Positions 1 through 7,850 of a stretch of 64,000 nt of DNA are shown here, one piece after another (positions within the stretch are counted from its first letter, which is position 1; every line of letters starts with the position of its first letter). Under the pieces are notes generated by a model. The model saw only the letters and a program-made list of their open reading frames with translations. It searched no databases and was not told where the DNA came from. A program made the translations under genes and the position numbers. Source of the DNA: CAVOAK01 sp963664465 (lineage in GTDB: Bacteria; Pseudomonadota; Alphaproteobacteria; UBA8366; CAVOAK01); NCBI GenBank assembly GCA_963664465.2, contig CAXXSU010000009.1, positions 1 to 64,000 of the forward strand, read 5' to 3'.

Positions 1-845
1 AAGCTAGCCTATGCCGGCGGCAGTGAACCGGTGACCCTGATCGGCATCCGCTTTTCTCTCAACGTCGCGGCCGTGCTGGCACTGTTGCTGTTGGGACGTC
101 ACCCGTTCGTGCTGCCGGCGCGCGTGCTGGCGCTCACGCTGCTCCTTGGCGTGCTGCTTGGCAGCAGAGGGTGTCGCCTATCTCGCTGCCGTCCAGTACA
201 TCCCGGTCAGCCTGGCGGTCGTAATCGTCTCACCTTCCGCTGCAGGTCGGACTTATCTCAGCGCTTATCGGCCACGAGGCGTCTCACCCTGGCGCGTGGC
301 GCGGCGTTGTTCGCCGCTTTCCTGGGCGTCGCGTTGGCGGTTGGCGTGGTGATCAACTCGGTGGATTGGCGTGGCGTCCTGCTGGCCGCCGGGACTGGCA
401 CCGGCATCGCCGTCACCGCGATCGTCACGAGCCGGCTGATGCGCGATCACAATGCGGTCACGCTGACCTTCTTCATGATATTGGGCGCTGCCGTCAGCTC
501 GATGTTGGCGGTTCTGCTGTGGCGCGGTTTCGTGTGGCCCGTAACAACAACCGGCTGGCTCGGCGCCAGCATGACGGTCGTTACCTTTGCCGCCGCAATA
601 ACCCTTTACTTCATGGGCCTGGCCAGAAATTGGTGCCGTGCGCGCCTCAATCCTCGGCAATCTCGAGCCGGTCGTCACAATCTTGGCCGCCGTCGTTATC
701 CTCCGCCGAGCGCCCGACGCTGGTGCAGCTGCTGGGCGCGGCGATGATCATCGGGGCGATCTTCTTACTTCACATCCACGAGGCCGTGCGCGGGTTGAAA
801 TCCCAACAGCACCTAGCGGCTAGCACAAAAAAAGTCAGGGCCTAA
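1..845 (+). pseudogene. DMT/EamA-family transporter, partial and multiply frameshifted
   Basis: The fragment starts upstream of the window. Its first codons read KLAYAGGSEPVTLIGIRF, typical of the first helix region of EamA-type drug/metabolite transporters. Transporter-like sequence then moves between frames: a second frame near 160 (AEGVAYLAAVQYIPVSLAVV), a third near 228 (PLQVGLISALIGHE), the first again near 283 (ARGAALFAAFLGVALAVG), then changes near 632 and 705, with a C-terminus LLGAAMIIGAIFLLHIHEA ending at the TAA at 843-845. All pieces are hydrophobic and collinear, so one gene has decayed or been mis-sequenced rather than several overlapping genes existing. No single frame can make a working 10-helix protein. 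The substrate cannot be told. Confidence 0.72.
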
Positions 846-877
846 GCGGGCGAACTTGGTCGCGAGACTGCGGATTG

Positions 878-1302
878 TTAGCGATAGCGTGCCGGCGCCT
901 GCGGGTTGTTTGCAGGGTTGGTGTCGTGCTTGGACATTCGGGCGATCAGCCCGCTGACGACCAGAGCCTGCAAGTCCGCTTCAAGCGCGTCTGCATTTGC
1001 TTTTGCGTAGACCTCATCGCCGCCGACATGAAGCGTGAATGAGCTGATGTATTTCGCCTTCTTGACGGGGTCCTCGATTGTCGCCTTGGTCCACTTATAG
1101 AGCGGATAGTTTTTCGTACCGTGTTTCTCGGCTTCGGCGACATAGTCCGCAAAGGCGTCGAACTGACATTTAATCGTCGCCTTATGTTTGTCGAGAACCT
1201 CCGCCAGAGGCCGGACGGCTGTATTGCGGGATCGCCCCGGGCCAGCGCTGCAAGATCGACATCGAGGTAAATCCGAATTTGATATTGCCATTCATCGCTC
1301 AT
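878..1302 (-). pseudogene. Conserved hypothetical small protein, frameshifted
   Basis: Starting at the ATG at 1302, the first frame gives MSDEWQYQIRIYLDVDLAAL; near 1215-1225 the sensible sequence moves to another frame (PLAEVLDKHKATIKCQFDAF ...) and runs to the stop at 878, ending in NPANNPQAPARYR. The joined product would be about 140 residues, soluble and charged, with no signal peptide. I do not recognise the family. The two halves fit end to end, so I read this as one gene with a single indel. It lies downstream of the broken caspase-like gene on the same strand and may have shared its transcript. Confidence 0.5.
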
Positions 1303-1380
1303 GCGAGACCTCCTGGACTTTGAATCTCTCTGCCTTGGGAATCTGAGCGGCCGCCGGTGCGCCGGCAGCGAATTAGAGCA

Positions 1381-2355
1381 TCACTCGTATGTTGATAGGT
1401 CGATGGCGTTGAATTTGCCACAGTAACCGCCGGGACTTGCGCCGTAGTCTGAGTCCTCCCGCCAGTCATAAATTCGAAACCCACTGATCCCCAGATAGTC
1501 TGAATAATCTCACCTGTATCGTCTGGGAGCGTCGCACAGGCGAGGATGATGTCATCCTCCGGGTCATGCTCGTCATCTGGCCAACATCTGACGATCAGCC
1601 CTGCTTCTTCAAGGCGGCGGCAATATCCCTCGATGACGTCGCCCTTATTGCCGCGGACCCATATTTTGTGGCCCTTCAACGCTTCAATCGATCCTTGGCC
1701 AGCGGACGTTTGTGACCCCAAAGCGACGAATTTATTCAACGTGATAGCGTCATACTCGTCGCAGTACTCGGAACCATAGTCCGGATCGTCGCGCCAGTCG
1801 TAGACGTCGTAGCCGCTCACCCCCAGGCATTTCTTGAACGATCTTACCGGTATCCGCCGGCAGCGTCGGACACTTGAGGTAAATATCGTCCATCAAATCA
1901 TCGCTATCCCATTGATCGCATTCGACGTTCAACCCAGCCTCTTCCAACAGGCGGCAATATCTCGTGCGCAGCGCATCGTCATTGGATTTAACCCAGATAT
2001 TGCGGCCTCTCAGTTTTGCGAGTGACCCGAGCGCGACTTTCGGTTCCGCAAATGAGTCGATCGTAATGGCGTCAAAACTGTTGCAGTTTCCGCCTTCCTT
2101 CGCGCCATAGTCCTCGTGATCGCGCCAAACGTAGAGATGCAATCTGCCAATGCCCAAATACGCCTGAATGATGTCACCCGTGTCCGTCGGCAGCGTCGCG
2201 CATTTCAGCATGACGTCTTACATCGGTTCGTTGGTGTTGTTCTCGTCGCATTCGACGATCAGTCCAGCCTCCTCCAAACGCCGGCAATAGCCCGTGGCGA
2301 TACCGCCCTTGTTGGATCGAATCCAGATCCTGTAGCCCTTCAAGACGTCGATCGT
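1381..2355 (-). repeat. Three tandem about 100-residue protein repeats in the caspase-like pseudogene
   Basis: The units lie at about 2355-2050, 2050-1735 and 1735-1381. Each has the order: LKG..IW(I/V)(R/K) near the start, then YCRRLEEAGL, a short acidic stretch, CATLP.DTG.I(V/I)Q, LG..G, a Y.WRD..DYG motif, and a FDAI(T/D) end. The central Cys-Arg-Arg-Leu-Glu-Glu and Cys-x-Thr-Leu-Pro cores are shared between units, which supports internal duplication. Repeats 2 and 3 each need a frame correction just before the LG motif; repeat 1 does not, but carries the TAA. Confidence 0.68.
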
Positions 2356-3340
2356 GCGGTCGCCGCTGGTATTCCGGGGCGTTGCGACGGCGACCTCCGT
2401 CGGCTGTAGTTTCTGGGCCCTGAATCGCGCCAATGTCGCGAATGCGCCGGTGGGATATTGCTCGAGATACGCCTTATAGTCGCCCGCGTCCAAGCTATCC
2501 TCGATCGACTGCCAGAACATGGCCTCCAGGTTGACTTGCGGCGCGGCCTGGATCGCCGGCGCGGTGCTGGCAGTCGCCTTTGGCGCTGTCGCACCGCCAC
2601 TGAAATAGAAGTCGCCGGTCAGCGATGACGATTCCCATGGCACCTGTTTGTCCAGCGTGCGGGTCATAACCTCGATACGCACGCGCTTGAAGACCTCTTC
2701 GACTTTGGCGCCGGGCGTGCGAATTGCGAGCGAAAGCGCCTTCGTGTAGGCGCTGTTCTCGCCCGTGCCGTCTTCGGCGCCCCGGCCCGGCGCGGTTGAG
2801 TAGGCAAGTAGCGTACCGGTCGGCGCGTCCATCTTGGCAAGACCGCGCGTAGCCGATCTGGAGCTGCACTTGAATGGGTTGTTCCGGCAGGCGTCAAGAA
2901 TAACGATGTTGAGGCCGGCCTGCGCCTCCTCAAGCGTGCGCAGAAGGCTTGACGCACGAACACCTTCGATGTCGACGTCGAGTTCATCTTCGATCAGTGA
3001 TCCGACCGGTATCAGATAGTTCTCGCCATTCACCTGTGCGCCATGTCCAGCGTAATAGACGAGACTGACGGTGTCGCGGCCTGCCTCCTTGACCCGCTTT
3101 CCAAATTGGGCGAAGGCACGCTTCATCTCACGCCGATCAAGGTTCACAGAAGTCCATCACCTCAGAGCCGACGCCCCTGAGCGTGCGTGACATGAGTGCA
3201 GCGTCGTTTGCCGGATTTTTCAGAGGTGCGTTCTCGTAGTCGCTATTGCCGATAACCAACGCAATTCGCGCAGGCGCACCCAGCGCCGCTGTCGCGAGCA
3301 GTGGCAGGAGCAAGAGAACGAAGAACGCACCGCGAACCAT
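1381..3340 (-). pseudogene. Secreted caspase-like (peptidase C14) protein with three C-terminal repeats, broken
   Basis: The start is the ATG at 3340 (MVRGAFFVLLLLPLLATAAL), a clear signal peptide, followed by ARIALVIGNSDYENAPLKNP, the standard caspase-fold N-terminus. A frameshift near 3145 separates this from NLDRREMKRAF and the rest of the catalytic domain. Both dyad residues are visible: His in YYAGHGAQ and Cys in ILDACRNNPF. A linker with YLEQYPTGAFATLARFRAQ follows, as in many bacterial caspase-like proteins, then three repeats of about 100 residues. The reading frame is interrupted by an in-frame TAA at 2218-2220 inside repeat 1 and by frameshifts near 1828 and 1497; the continuous homologous sequence ends at the TGA at 1381-1383. 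The intact ancestor was probably an exported protease or signalling protein. Function of the repeats is unknown. Confidence 0.72.
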
Positions 3341-3569
3341 CGCGACCCCCCAATTGACTGAACTCAAGGATAACGAAGCTACGGTCGAATGGAAATGACA
3401 TTTGCCGTCGAATGCGAGGGCTGCTGGTGTGCCGCCCAGGTCACCAATGGTGTTTGGTTTCCACTGCTTGACACTAAAGTTTGGTGCGGCGCATGTTTCG
3501 ATCTAGCAGGTCGACGCAACGCTGACCGATATCAGTCGGTCGTCCAAAATTGAAGCGCGGAGTGAAGCC

Positions 3570-3992
3570 ATGGATTTAGGACAGGTGCATGTGATCGAGC
3601 GCGAATGCGCCAAAGTCTTGATGCAGTGTCGCCGTCACGCCGATCTAAAGGAGTTTGAAAAATGCGCTGCCCTCTTTGCGCCCGACGTCATCTTCAAGAG
3701 CGGTGACAGCGATCCGCTGGTCGGACGAGACGCGAATATCGCGGCGATGCACGCCAATATCGGTGACGTCTTCATGCGTTGTGTGATCAATAACATCCTC
3801 GTGACCGTGATCGATGCCGACCATGCTACGTGCACCTCTTACTGGCAGGTCTACCGTCACAAGCAAGCCGATTTCGAGGCTGGCAAAGTGACATCGGCTG
3901 CGCCAACCGCCTACTGCGAGTCCGACGACACGTTCGTGCGGCTCGAAGAAGGCTGGCGCATCGCCAAGCGGCATTTCAGGACTGTGCTGTAA
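3570..3992 (+). CDS. SnoaL/NTF2-like family protein
   Basis: This 140-residue soluble protein begins MDLGQVHVIERECAKVLMQC and has the usual NTF2-like layout: an N-terminal helix pair, CAALFAPDVIFKSGD at about residues 30-45, a central region with GRDANIAAMHANIG, and a curved sheet ending in FVRLEEGWRIAKRHFRTVL. That final pattern, a predicted strand with GWRIA..H, is typical of SnoaL-like domains. Such proteins are small cyclases, isomerases, dehydratases or binding proteins; the substrate cannot be named from sequence. There is no signal peptide. It is one of few intact genes in the decayed first 8 kb and has no operon partner. Confidence 0.7.
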   Translation: MDLGQVHVIERECAKVLMQCRRHADLKEFEKCAALFAPDVIFKSGDSDPLVGRDANIAAMHANIGDVFMRCVINNILVTVIDADHATCTSYWQVYRHKQADFEAGKVTSAAPTAYCESDDTFVRLEEGWRIAKRHFRTVL

Positions 3993-4461
3993 ACGGCCAC
4001 GGTAGCGCCGCTGCCCACACTCCGATCCAAGTCCTGCTTGTAGCCACAATTGGATCGACGAAGCCGCCCAGGCGGACGCCAAATCAGAGTGAAGACGCCA
4101 ATTCGGACGGTTGGGTGAGTTCAATTACGTTGCCAAATGGGTCTTCACAGACGATCTGCTTGCCGCCGACTCCGTCCAGAATTTCGTTTCTGAATTTTAC
4201 CCCATCGGCCTTGAGTTTTGCGACCACAGAGTCCAGATCGTCGAAATCCAATACGATTCTATTCCAGCCTCCGCCGGGACTGGGGGGTCGTGCCATCAAG
4301 CATTGGCAGGGGTGCAGACGCCGTTGGGCCTGATACCAATAGCGTCAAGTCGCCAAGACCCAAGATTGCTATTGCCGGCGCGAAACTGCGCTTAAGTTCA
4401 AAGCTTAGATTTGAGACATAGAAGGCAGCAGCCTTTTCGACGTCGTCGACAATATATCTAA

Positions 4462-5500
4462 ATAGGGTATCCCATTCGCTCTCGTAGTGGCAAGATGTTG
4501 TGATGGCCGAGAATACTGCCCATCCCGTTGGCGGGATCGATTACCCTCGCACGCTTATGGAATTTGACGACTGGTTCGCTTCTGAGGCCGCCTGTGCGGA
4601 TTTTCTTCGGCGTGTCCGTTGGCCTGCCGGGTTTCGGTGTCCGGCCTGCGGGGGAACCGAGGCGTGGGTGACGGCCAGGGGCCAACAGCGATGTGCGGGA
4701 TGCCAACGTCAGACGTCGCCGACCGCGGGGACGATCTTCGAGGGTACGCGGAAACCGTTGCGGCTTTGGTTCCAGGCGATGTGGTATGTGACGCATCAGA
4801 AGCACGGCGTCAGTGCGCTTGGGGTTCAACGAATACTCGGCCTGGGCGGTTATCAGACGGCTTGGACATGGCTCCATAAGCTGCGCCGGGCCATGGTTCG
4901 ACCGGGCAGAGAGCTTCTGAATGGCGAGGTCGAGGTCGACGAAACCTATGTGGGCGGCCGGGAGGTTGGCGTTACGGGGCGGAAAACAAACAAGAAATCG
5001 ATTGTCGCGATTGCCGCCGAAATCCGGGGTCGGGGCACCGGTCGTATCCGCATGGCGCGTGTCGAGGACGCATCCGCCGAGAGCCTCATTCCTTTCGTCC
5101 AAACGGCTGTGTGCCCGGGAGCAACGATTCGAACCGATGGCTGGCGAGCCTACAACGGTCTCACGGGAGTCGGCTTCGAACACCAGCCGAAAAATATTTC
5201 CGCCAGCGGCGACCCAGCCCACATTGTCATGCCCCAAGTTCATCGGGTAGCCGGCCTCCTTGATCGGTGGTGGCTGGGTATTCACCATGGGGCTATTAGC
5301 GCCTCCCAGCTTGATTACTATCTGGACGAGTTCACGTTCCGCTTCAATCGCCGCCGATCCAAAGCTCGCGGCCTCCTGTTCTATCGACTCCTCCAGCAAG
5401 CAGTGCAACTGGAGCCCGTGCCATACAAGAAGCTCGTCGGGGGCAGACCCAGCCCTGCCCCCCAGATCTAGGCACTACGAGAGCGAATAGGATACCCTAT
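4462..5500 (+). mobile_element. Complete IS1595-family insertion sequence
   Basis: The element is 1,039 bp with 28-bp terminal inverted repeats at 4462-4489 and 5473-5500 differing at one position (both start ATAGGGTATCC). It is flanked by an 8-bp direct repeat, ATATCTAA, at 4454-4461 and 5501-5508. An 8-bp duplication is what IS1595-family elements make. The single transposase gene fills the element. Intact ends, a perfect target duplication and an intact transposase indicate recent insertion and possible present activity. Confidence 0.92.
4503..5471 (+). CDS. IS1595-family (ISXO2-like) transposase
   Basis: About 322 residues from the ATG at 4503 (a GTG lies one codon upstream). Near residues 43-67 there is a zinc-ribbon with CPAC and CAGC pairs, then a helix-turn-helix-like region (GVSALGVQRILGLGGYQTAW). 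The ISXO2-like DDE domain follows: VEVDETYVGGRE carries the first Asp, IRTDGWRAYNGL the second, and SASQLDYYLDEFTFRFNRRR is the conserved C-terminal motif. All expected blocks are present and uninterrupted, so the enzyme is probably functional. It would bind the element's inverted repeats and catalyse its transposition. It is the only gene in the element and is transcribed opposite to the VOC gene it interrupts. Confidence 0.92.
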   Translation: MAENTAHPVGGIDYPRTLMEFDDWFASEAACADFLRRVRWPAGFRCPACGGTEAWVTARGQQRCAGCQRQTSPTAGTIFEGTRKPLRLWFQAMWYVTHQKHGVSALGVQRILGLGGYQTAWTWLHKLRRAMVRPGRELLNGEVEVDETYVGGREVGVTGRKTNKKSIVAIAAEIRGRGTGRIRMARVEDASAESLIPFVQTAVCPGATIRTDGWRAYNGLTGVGFEHQPKNISASGDPAHIVMPQVHRVAGLLDRWWLGIHHGAISASQLDYYLDEFTFRFNRRRSKARGLLFYRLLQQAVQLEPVPYKKLVGGRPSPAPQI

Positions 5501-5564
5501 ATATCTAATTCTCGCCATCTCACGCACCTTCTGTGATCAATCAAATTACGCCTATCGGCCAAAA

Positions 5565-5583
5565 GTGGCGCGCCCGACAGGAT
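5565..5583 (+). repeat. 19-bp direct copy of the tRNA-Arg 3' end (putative attachment site)
   Basis: GTGGCGCGCCCGACAGGAT at 5565-5583 is identical, in the same orientation, to 7685-7703, which is the 3' end of the tRNA-Arg gene (CCA, acceptor strand and part of the T arm). Duplicated tRNA 3' ends are the usual att scars of tyrosine-recombinase islands. The copies bound about 2.1 kb holding the IS3-interrupted methyltransferase gene. No integrase gene remains. Confidence 0.65.
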
Positions 5584-5827
5584 ATAGAGAGAACTCCTGG
5601 ATGATCATGGCCGCGTGGCCCTCTCCATACCCTATGGTCCGCGTATAGCCATATAGCGGACTCAACTCGCGTGGTGAAGAGACGTCCGCTTCTGACCCTT
5701 AGGTGACCTTGCAGGCTAACGCATTGCATGACAGAAAGATAAATGTTCGGTGAAGCTGTCATGGATGTTCCATCTACTTTGACCGCAATTGAGGCGGATG
5801 GACCCATCCAGGAAAAGTGGAGGCGCC

Positions 5828-6715
5828 CTACACCGTTTGCATTGCTTCTGCCTCGAATTTGACGGGGCTTGTGAAGTCCAGCGTCGAGTGCCGACGGACT
5901 GGATTATAGAACCCATCGATGTATCCGGCTATGGCAGTTTCAGCTTGGCTTCTTGACATGAACACAGTCCTCCAGATCAGTTCTGACTTGATGGTTTTGA
6001 AGAAGGTCTCGACGACGGCGTTATCATAGCAATTTCCCTTACCGCTCATTGAGGCGAGGAAACCGAGTTCACCGAGGCGCGCCTGGTATGCGTCTGAGCA
6101 GTACTGCGTCTGAGCAGTACTGCTTCCCCGATCGCTATGGTGGATCACACCGGCGCCAGGTTGGCGCAGCCCGATAGCACGGTTAAGCGCCCTGAGCGGC
6201 AGGTCGCTGGTCATGCGAGCGCCCACGGCCCAGCCGATGACGCGCCGGGAGTAGAGGTCGAGCATGACGGCCAGGTAGAGCCAGCCCTGTGCCGTCCAGA
6301 TATAGCTGATGTCGGCAGCCCATTTCTCGTTGGGTGCCTCGGCGGAGAAGTTCTGGTCGAGAAGGTTCGATGCGACGGCCTTGTTGTGCTGGCTGTCCGT
6401 CGTCTTTTTGAACTTCTGTTTCCGTTTTGGAGACAACCCATTTCCCCGCATCAGCCGAGCCACCCTATGGCGTCCAACCTCGATCCCATTCTCGGCAAGC
6501 TCGTGATGGACCCGCTCTGCACCGTAGCTCTCGCGGCTGCGCCGAAAGGCTGCCCGGACATGGGCGAGTAGAACCATGTCATCGAGCTGTCGCTGGCTTG
6601 GGCCGCGATTGCGCCAAGCGTAGAAGCCTGAGACGCTGACCTGCAGCAGTCTGCACAGGCGGAATATCGGCATCGCCAACCCGGCCCTCTCCGCGTCGAT
6701 GAACCGGAACCTCAT
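5828..6715 (-). CDS. IS3-family transposase OrfB (DDE catalytic part)
   Basis: 295 residues. The N-terminal part (RLCRLLQVSVSGFYAWRNRG) is the HTH_21-like segment of IS3 OrfB proteins. The integrase core contains the DDE triad: Asp in WAADISYIWT, Asp in VIHHSDRGS, and Glu in YDNAVVETFFKTIKSE. The ATG at 6715 overlaps the orfA stop (ATGA), and a run of seven A in orfA allows a -1 frameshift fusion. After HHSDRGS there is a five-residue insertion (STAQT) caused by a 16-bp tandem duplication at 6090-6121 combined with loss of one base, so the frame is kept. The insertion lies beside the second catalytic Asp and may impair activity. Confidence 0.9.
   Translation of the reverse strand: MRFRFIDAERAGLAMPIFRLCRLLQVSVSGFYAWRNRGPSQRQLDDMVLLAHVRAAFRRSRESYGAERVHHELAENGIEVGRHRVARLMRGNGLSPKRKQKFKKTTDSQHNKAVASNLLDQNFSAEAPNEKWAADISYIWTAQGWLYLAVMLDLYSRRVIGWAVGARMTSDLPLRALNRAIGLRQPGAGVIHHSDRGSSTAQTQYCSDAYQARLGELGFLASMSGKGNCYDNAVVETFFKTIKSELIWRTVFMSRSQAETAIAGYIDGFYNPVRRHSTLDFTSPVKFEAEAMQTV
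6090..6121 (-). repeat. 16-bp tandem duplication inside IS3 orfB
   Basis: Two perfect copies of GCGTCTGAGCAGTACT lie at 6090-6105 and 6106-6121. Relative to the usual HHSDRGSQYCSDAY motif the net gain is 15 bases, because one C is missing at the junction, so the reading frame survives with five extra residues. Confidence 0.85.
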
Positions 6716-7008
6716 CGACTTTCCCTGGCGAAGAAGGCCAGCGCTTTTTTTAGCAGATCACGTTCCTGACGGGCCAGATCACACTCTCGGCGTAGGCGGG
6801 TAATCTCCTTCGCTGCATCCTCATGCGGACCGGAAAGCAAATCCTCCGCACGCAATTCTGCGACCCAGCGGCCGAGCGCGCTGACGCTGATCCCAAGATC
6901 TCCTGCTATCTGCCGCTGCCTGCGCCCGCTCGTCTGTAAAAGACGGACGGCTTCTTCCTTGAAGGCCCGATCAAACCGCCGGCCCTTGTTCCCATTCTGC
7001 TTCGACAT
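6712..7008 (-). CDS. IS3-family transposase OrfA (DNA-binding part)
   Basis: About 98 residues from the ATG at 7008, which has AGGAGG five bases upstream; a GTG at 7014 lies inside that spacing and is less likely. The protein starts MSKQNGNKGRRFDRAFKEEA and carries the helix-turn-helix QRQIAGDLGISVSALGRWVA at about residues 34-53, followed by a leucine-zipper-like helix with ITRLRRECDLARQERDLLKK. This is the standard layout of IS3 OrfA, which recognises the element ends and, fused to OrfB by -1 frameshifting, forms the active transposase. It ends in a 4-base overlap with orfB. Confidence 0.9.
   Translation of the reverse strand: MSKQNGNKGRRFDRAFKEEAVRLLQTSGRRQRQIAGDLGISVSALGRWVAELRAEDLLSGPHEDAAKEITRLRRECDLARQERDLLKKALAFFARESR
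6744..6752 (-). other. Candidate programmed -1 frameshift site of the IS3 element
   Basis: On the minus strand a run of seven A followed by GC (CTAAAAAAAGCG) falls in the LLKKALAF codons near the end of orfA, upstream of the orfB start. A6-7G strings are the usual slippery sites that produce OrfAB fusions in IS3-family elements. Assignment is by position and motif. Confidence 0.6.
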
Positions 7009-7685
7009 TTGCACCTCCTGCGATCAAAATCCTATCGCAGGACGTCTCCACTTTCGTCAGCAGGGTCCAGGATACCGTTGCGTTGGGTTTTGACACGCCC
7101 TCTGAACGGCAGACCGGTACATTGCTTCGTACACTTGCGGCAAGTTGTCCAAACAGCAAATTGCTAGAACTGGGGACCGGCACGGGATTGGCAACAGCTT
7201 GGCTGCTAGATGGTATGGATAAATCCTCCTCTCTAACGACAGTCGACAACGATAAGTTGGCCACTGATGTGGCCTGGCGCCATCTCGGCAATGATGAACG
7301 TCTTGAACTCTGTGTCGAGGACGCGAATGTCTGGCTGGCCAGAAATTCAAACAGTTCTTTTGATCTGATTTTTGCTGACGCTATGCCCGGAAAATATGAA
7401 AATTTCGAGCTGGCGTGGAATATGCTGACGCTTGGCGGCAAGTATGTTGTCGATGATATGTTGCCACAGAACAACTGGCCCGAAGGACACGCGGCAAAAG
7501 TCCAGAAATTCCTTACTGAATTGGATCTTCGAAACGATTGTCGGATAGCAAAAATGTGTTGGAGTAGCGGGATTGTTCTTGCTGTTCGAACAAACTGATG
7601 GTTCCCGAACTTCTGTTCATGGCTAGTAGTGGACGTCTCAACGCTGTTCTTAGGATGTCCGGTTTCGAGCGCAAAGCGGATGCCG

Positions 7686-7761
7686 TGGCGCGCCCGACAG
7701 GATTCGAACCTGTGACCTTCGGCTTCGGAGGCCGACGCTCTATCCACTGAGCTACGGGCGC
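7686..7761 (-). tRNA. tRNA-Arg (anticodon CCG)
   Basis: The 76-nt minus-strand sequence folds as a full cloverleaf: acceptor GCGCCCG pairs with CGGGCGC, the anticodon stem TCGGC/GCCGA encloses the loop CTCCGAA (anticodon CCG), the T arm contains GGTTCGAATCC, and the 3' CCA is encoded. Its 3' terminal 18-19 bases are repeated at 5565-5583, marking it as a likely integration site. Confidence 0.95.
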
Positions 7762-7850
7762 CTAGACGGCTCTGCTCGCGCAATCTACGGCATGGCATCG
7801 GCGAATGCCAATCGGCAGTCCCTGCTTTAACTCTTTGGTATGACTTCGCG

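Larger units (their letters stand above)
4084..5518 (-). pseudogene. VOC (glyoxalase/bleomycin-resistance) family gene interrupted by an IS1595-type element
   Basis: The 3' part reads GGGWNRIVLDFDDLDSVVAK and ends DPFGNVIELTQPSELASSL at 4084, a typical VOC C-terminus. Upstream, another frame gives YIVDDVEKAAAFYVSNLSFE, the VOC N-terminal motif, up to position 4453. Removing the IS (4462-5500) and one copy of its 8-bp target duplication joins this exactly to ATG GCG AGA ATT AGA TAT at 5518, giving MARIRYIVDDVEKAAAF. The element therefore cut the gene at about codon 5. A second lesion is a frame change near 4285-4292 at a run of six G on the plus strand. The intact product would be about 125 residues. 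VOC proteins are metal-dependent lyases, isomerases, dioxygenases or resistance proteins; substrate unknown. Confidence 0.82.
5799..7069 (-). mobile_element. Complete IS3-family insertion sequence
   Basis: The element is 1,271 bp. Both ends begin TGGACCC and share an imperfect inverted repeat of about 30 bp that includes AAAGTGGAG and a CG-rich inner part (5799-5828 and 7040-7069). It is flanked by a 3-bp direct repeat GGA at 5796-5798 and 7070-7072. TG-starting ends, a 3-bp duplication and two overlapping genes, orfA and orfB, are IS3-family hallmarks. The left end was placed by comparison with a 107-bp partial copy at 46239-46345, which starts at exactly the same base. Confidence 0.92.
5761..7598 (+). 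pseudogene. Class I SAM-dependent (O-)methyltransferase interrupted by an IS3-family element
   Basis: The 5' end is ATG at 5761 (MDVPSTLTAIEA). Removing the IS3 element and one copy of its GGA target duplication restores an in-frame junction reading TLTAIEADTVALGFDTPSER, which continues to the stop at 7598, about 180 residues in total. The body has the SAM-binding motif I LLELGTGTGLATAWLLDG, an acidic motif LTTVDNDKLA, FDLIFADAMPGKYENFELAW (motif IV region), and LGGKYVVDDMLPQNNWPEG. It looks like a stand-alone O-methyltransferase-type enzyme; the substrate is unknown. A shorter product could start at TTG 7083 and would keep motif I. The gene lies inside the 19-bp tRNA-derived repeats, suggesting it came with an island. 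Confidence 0.82.

Noticed and set aside
1299..1820. Independent small genes at 1299-1820 and 1750-2211 on the minus strand
   Set aside because: They are the frameshifted repeat units of the caspase-like pseudogene, with the repeat motifs continuing across frames.
4458..5408. 316-codon minus-strand frame across the IS1595 element
   Set aside because: Antisense shadow of an intact transposase; composition is not protein-like.
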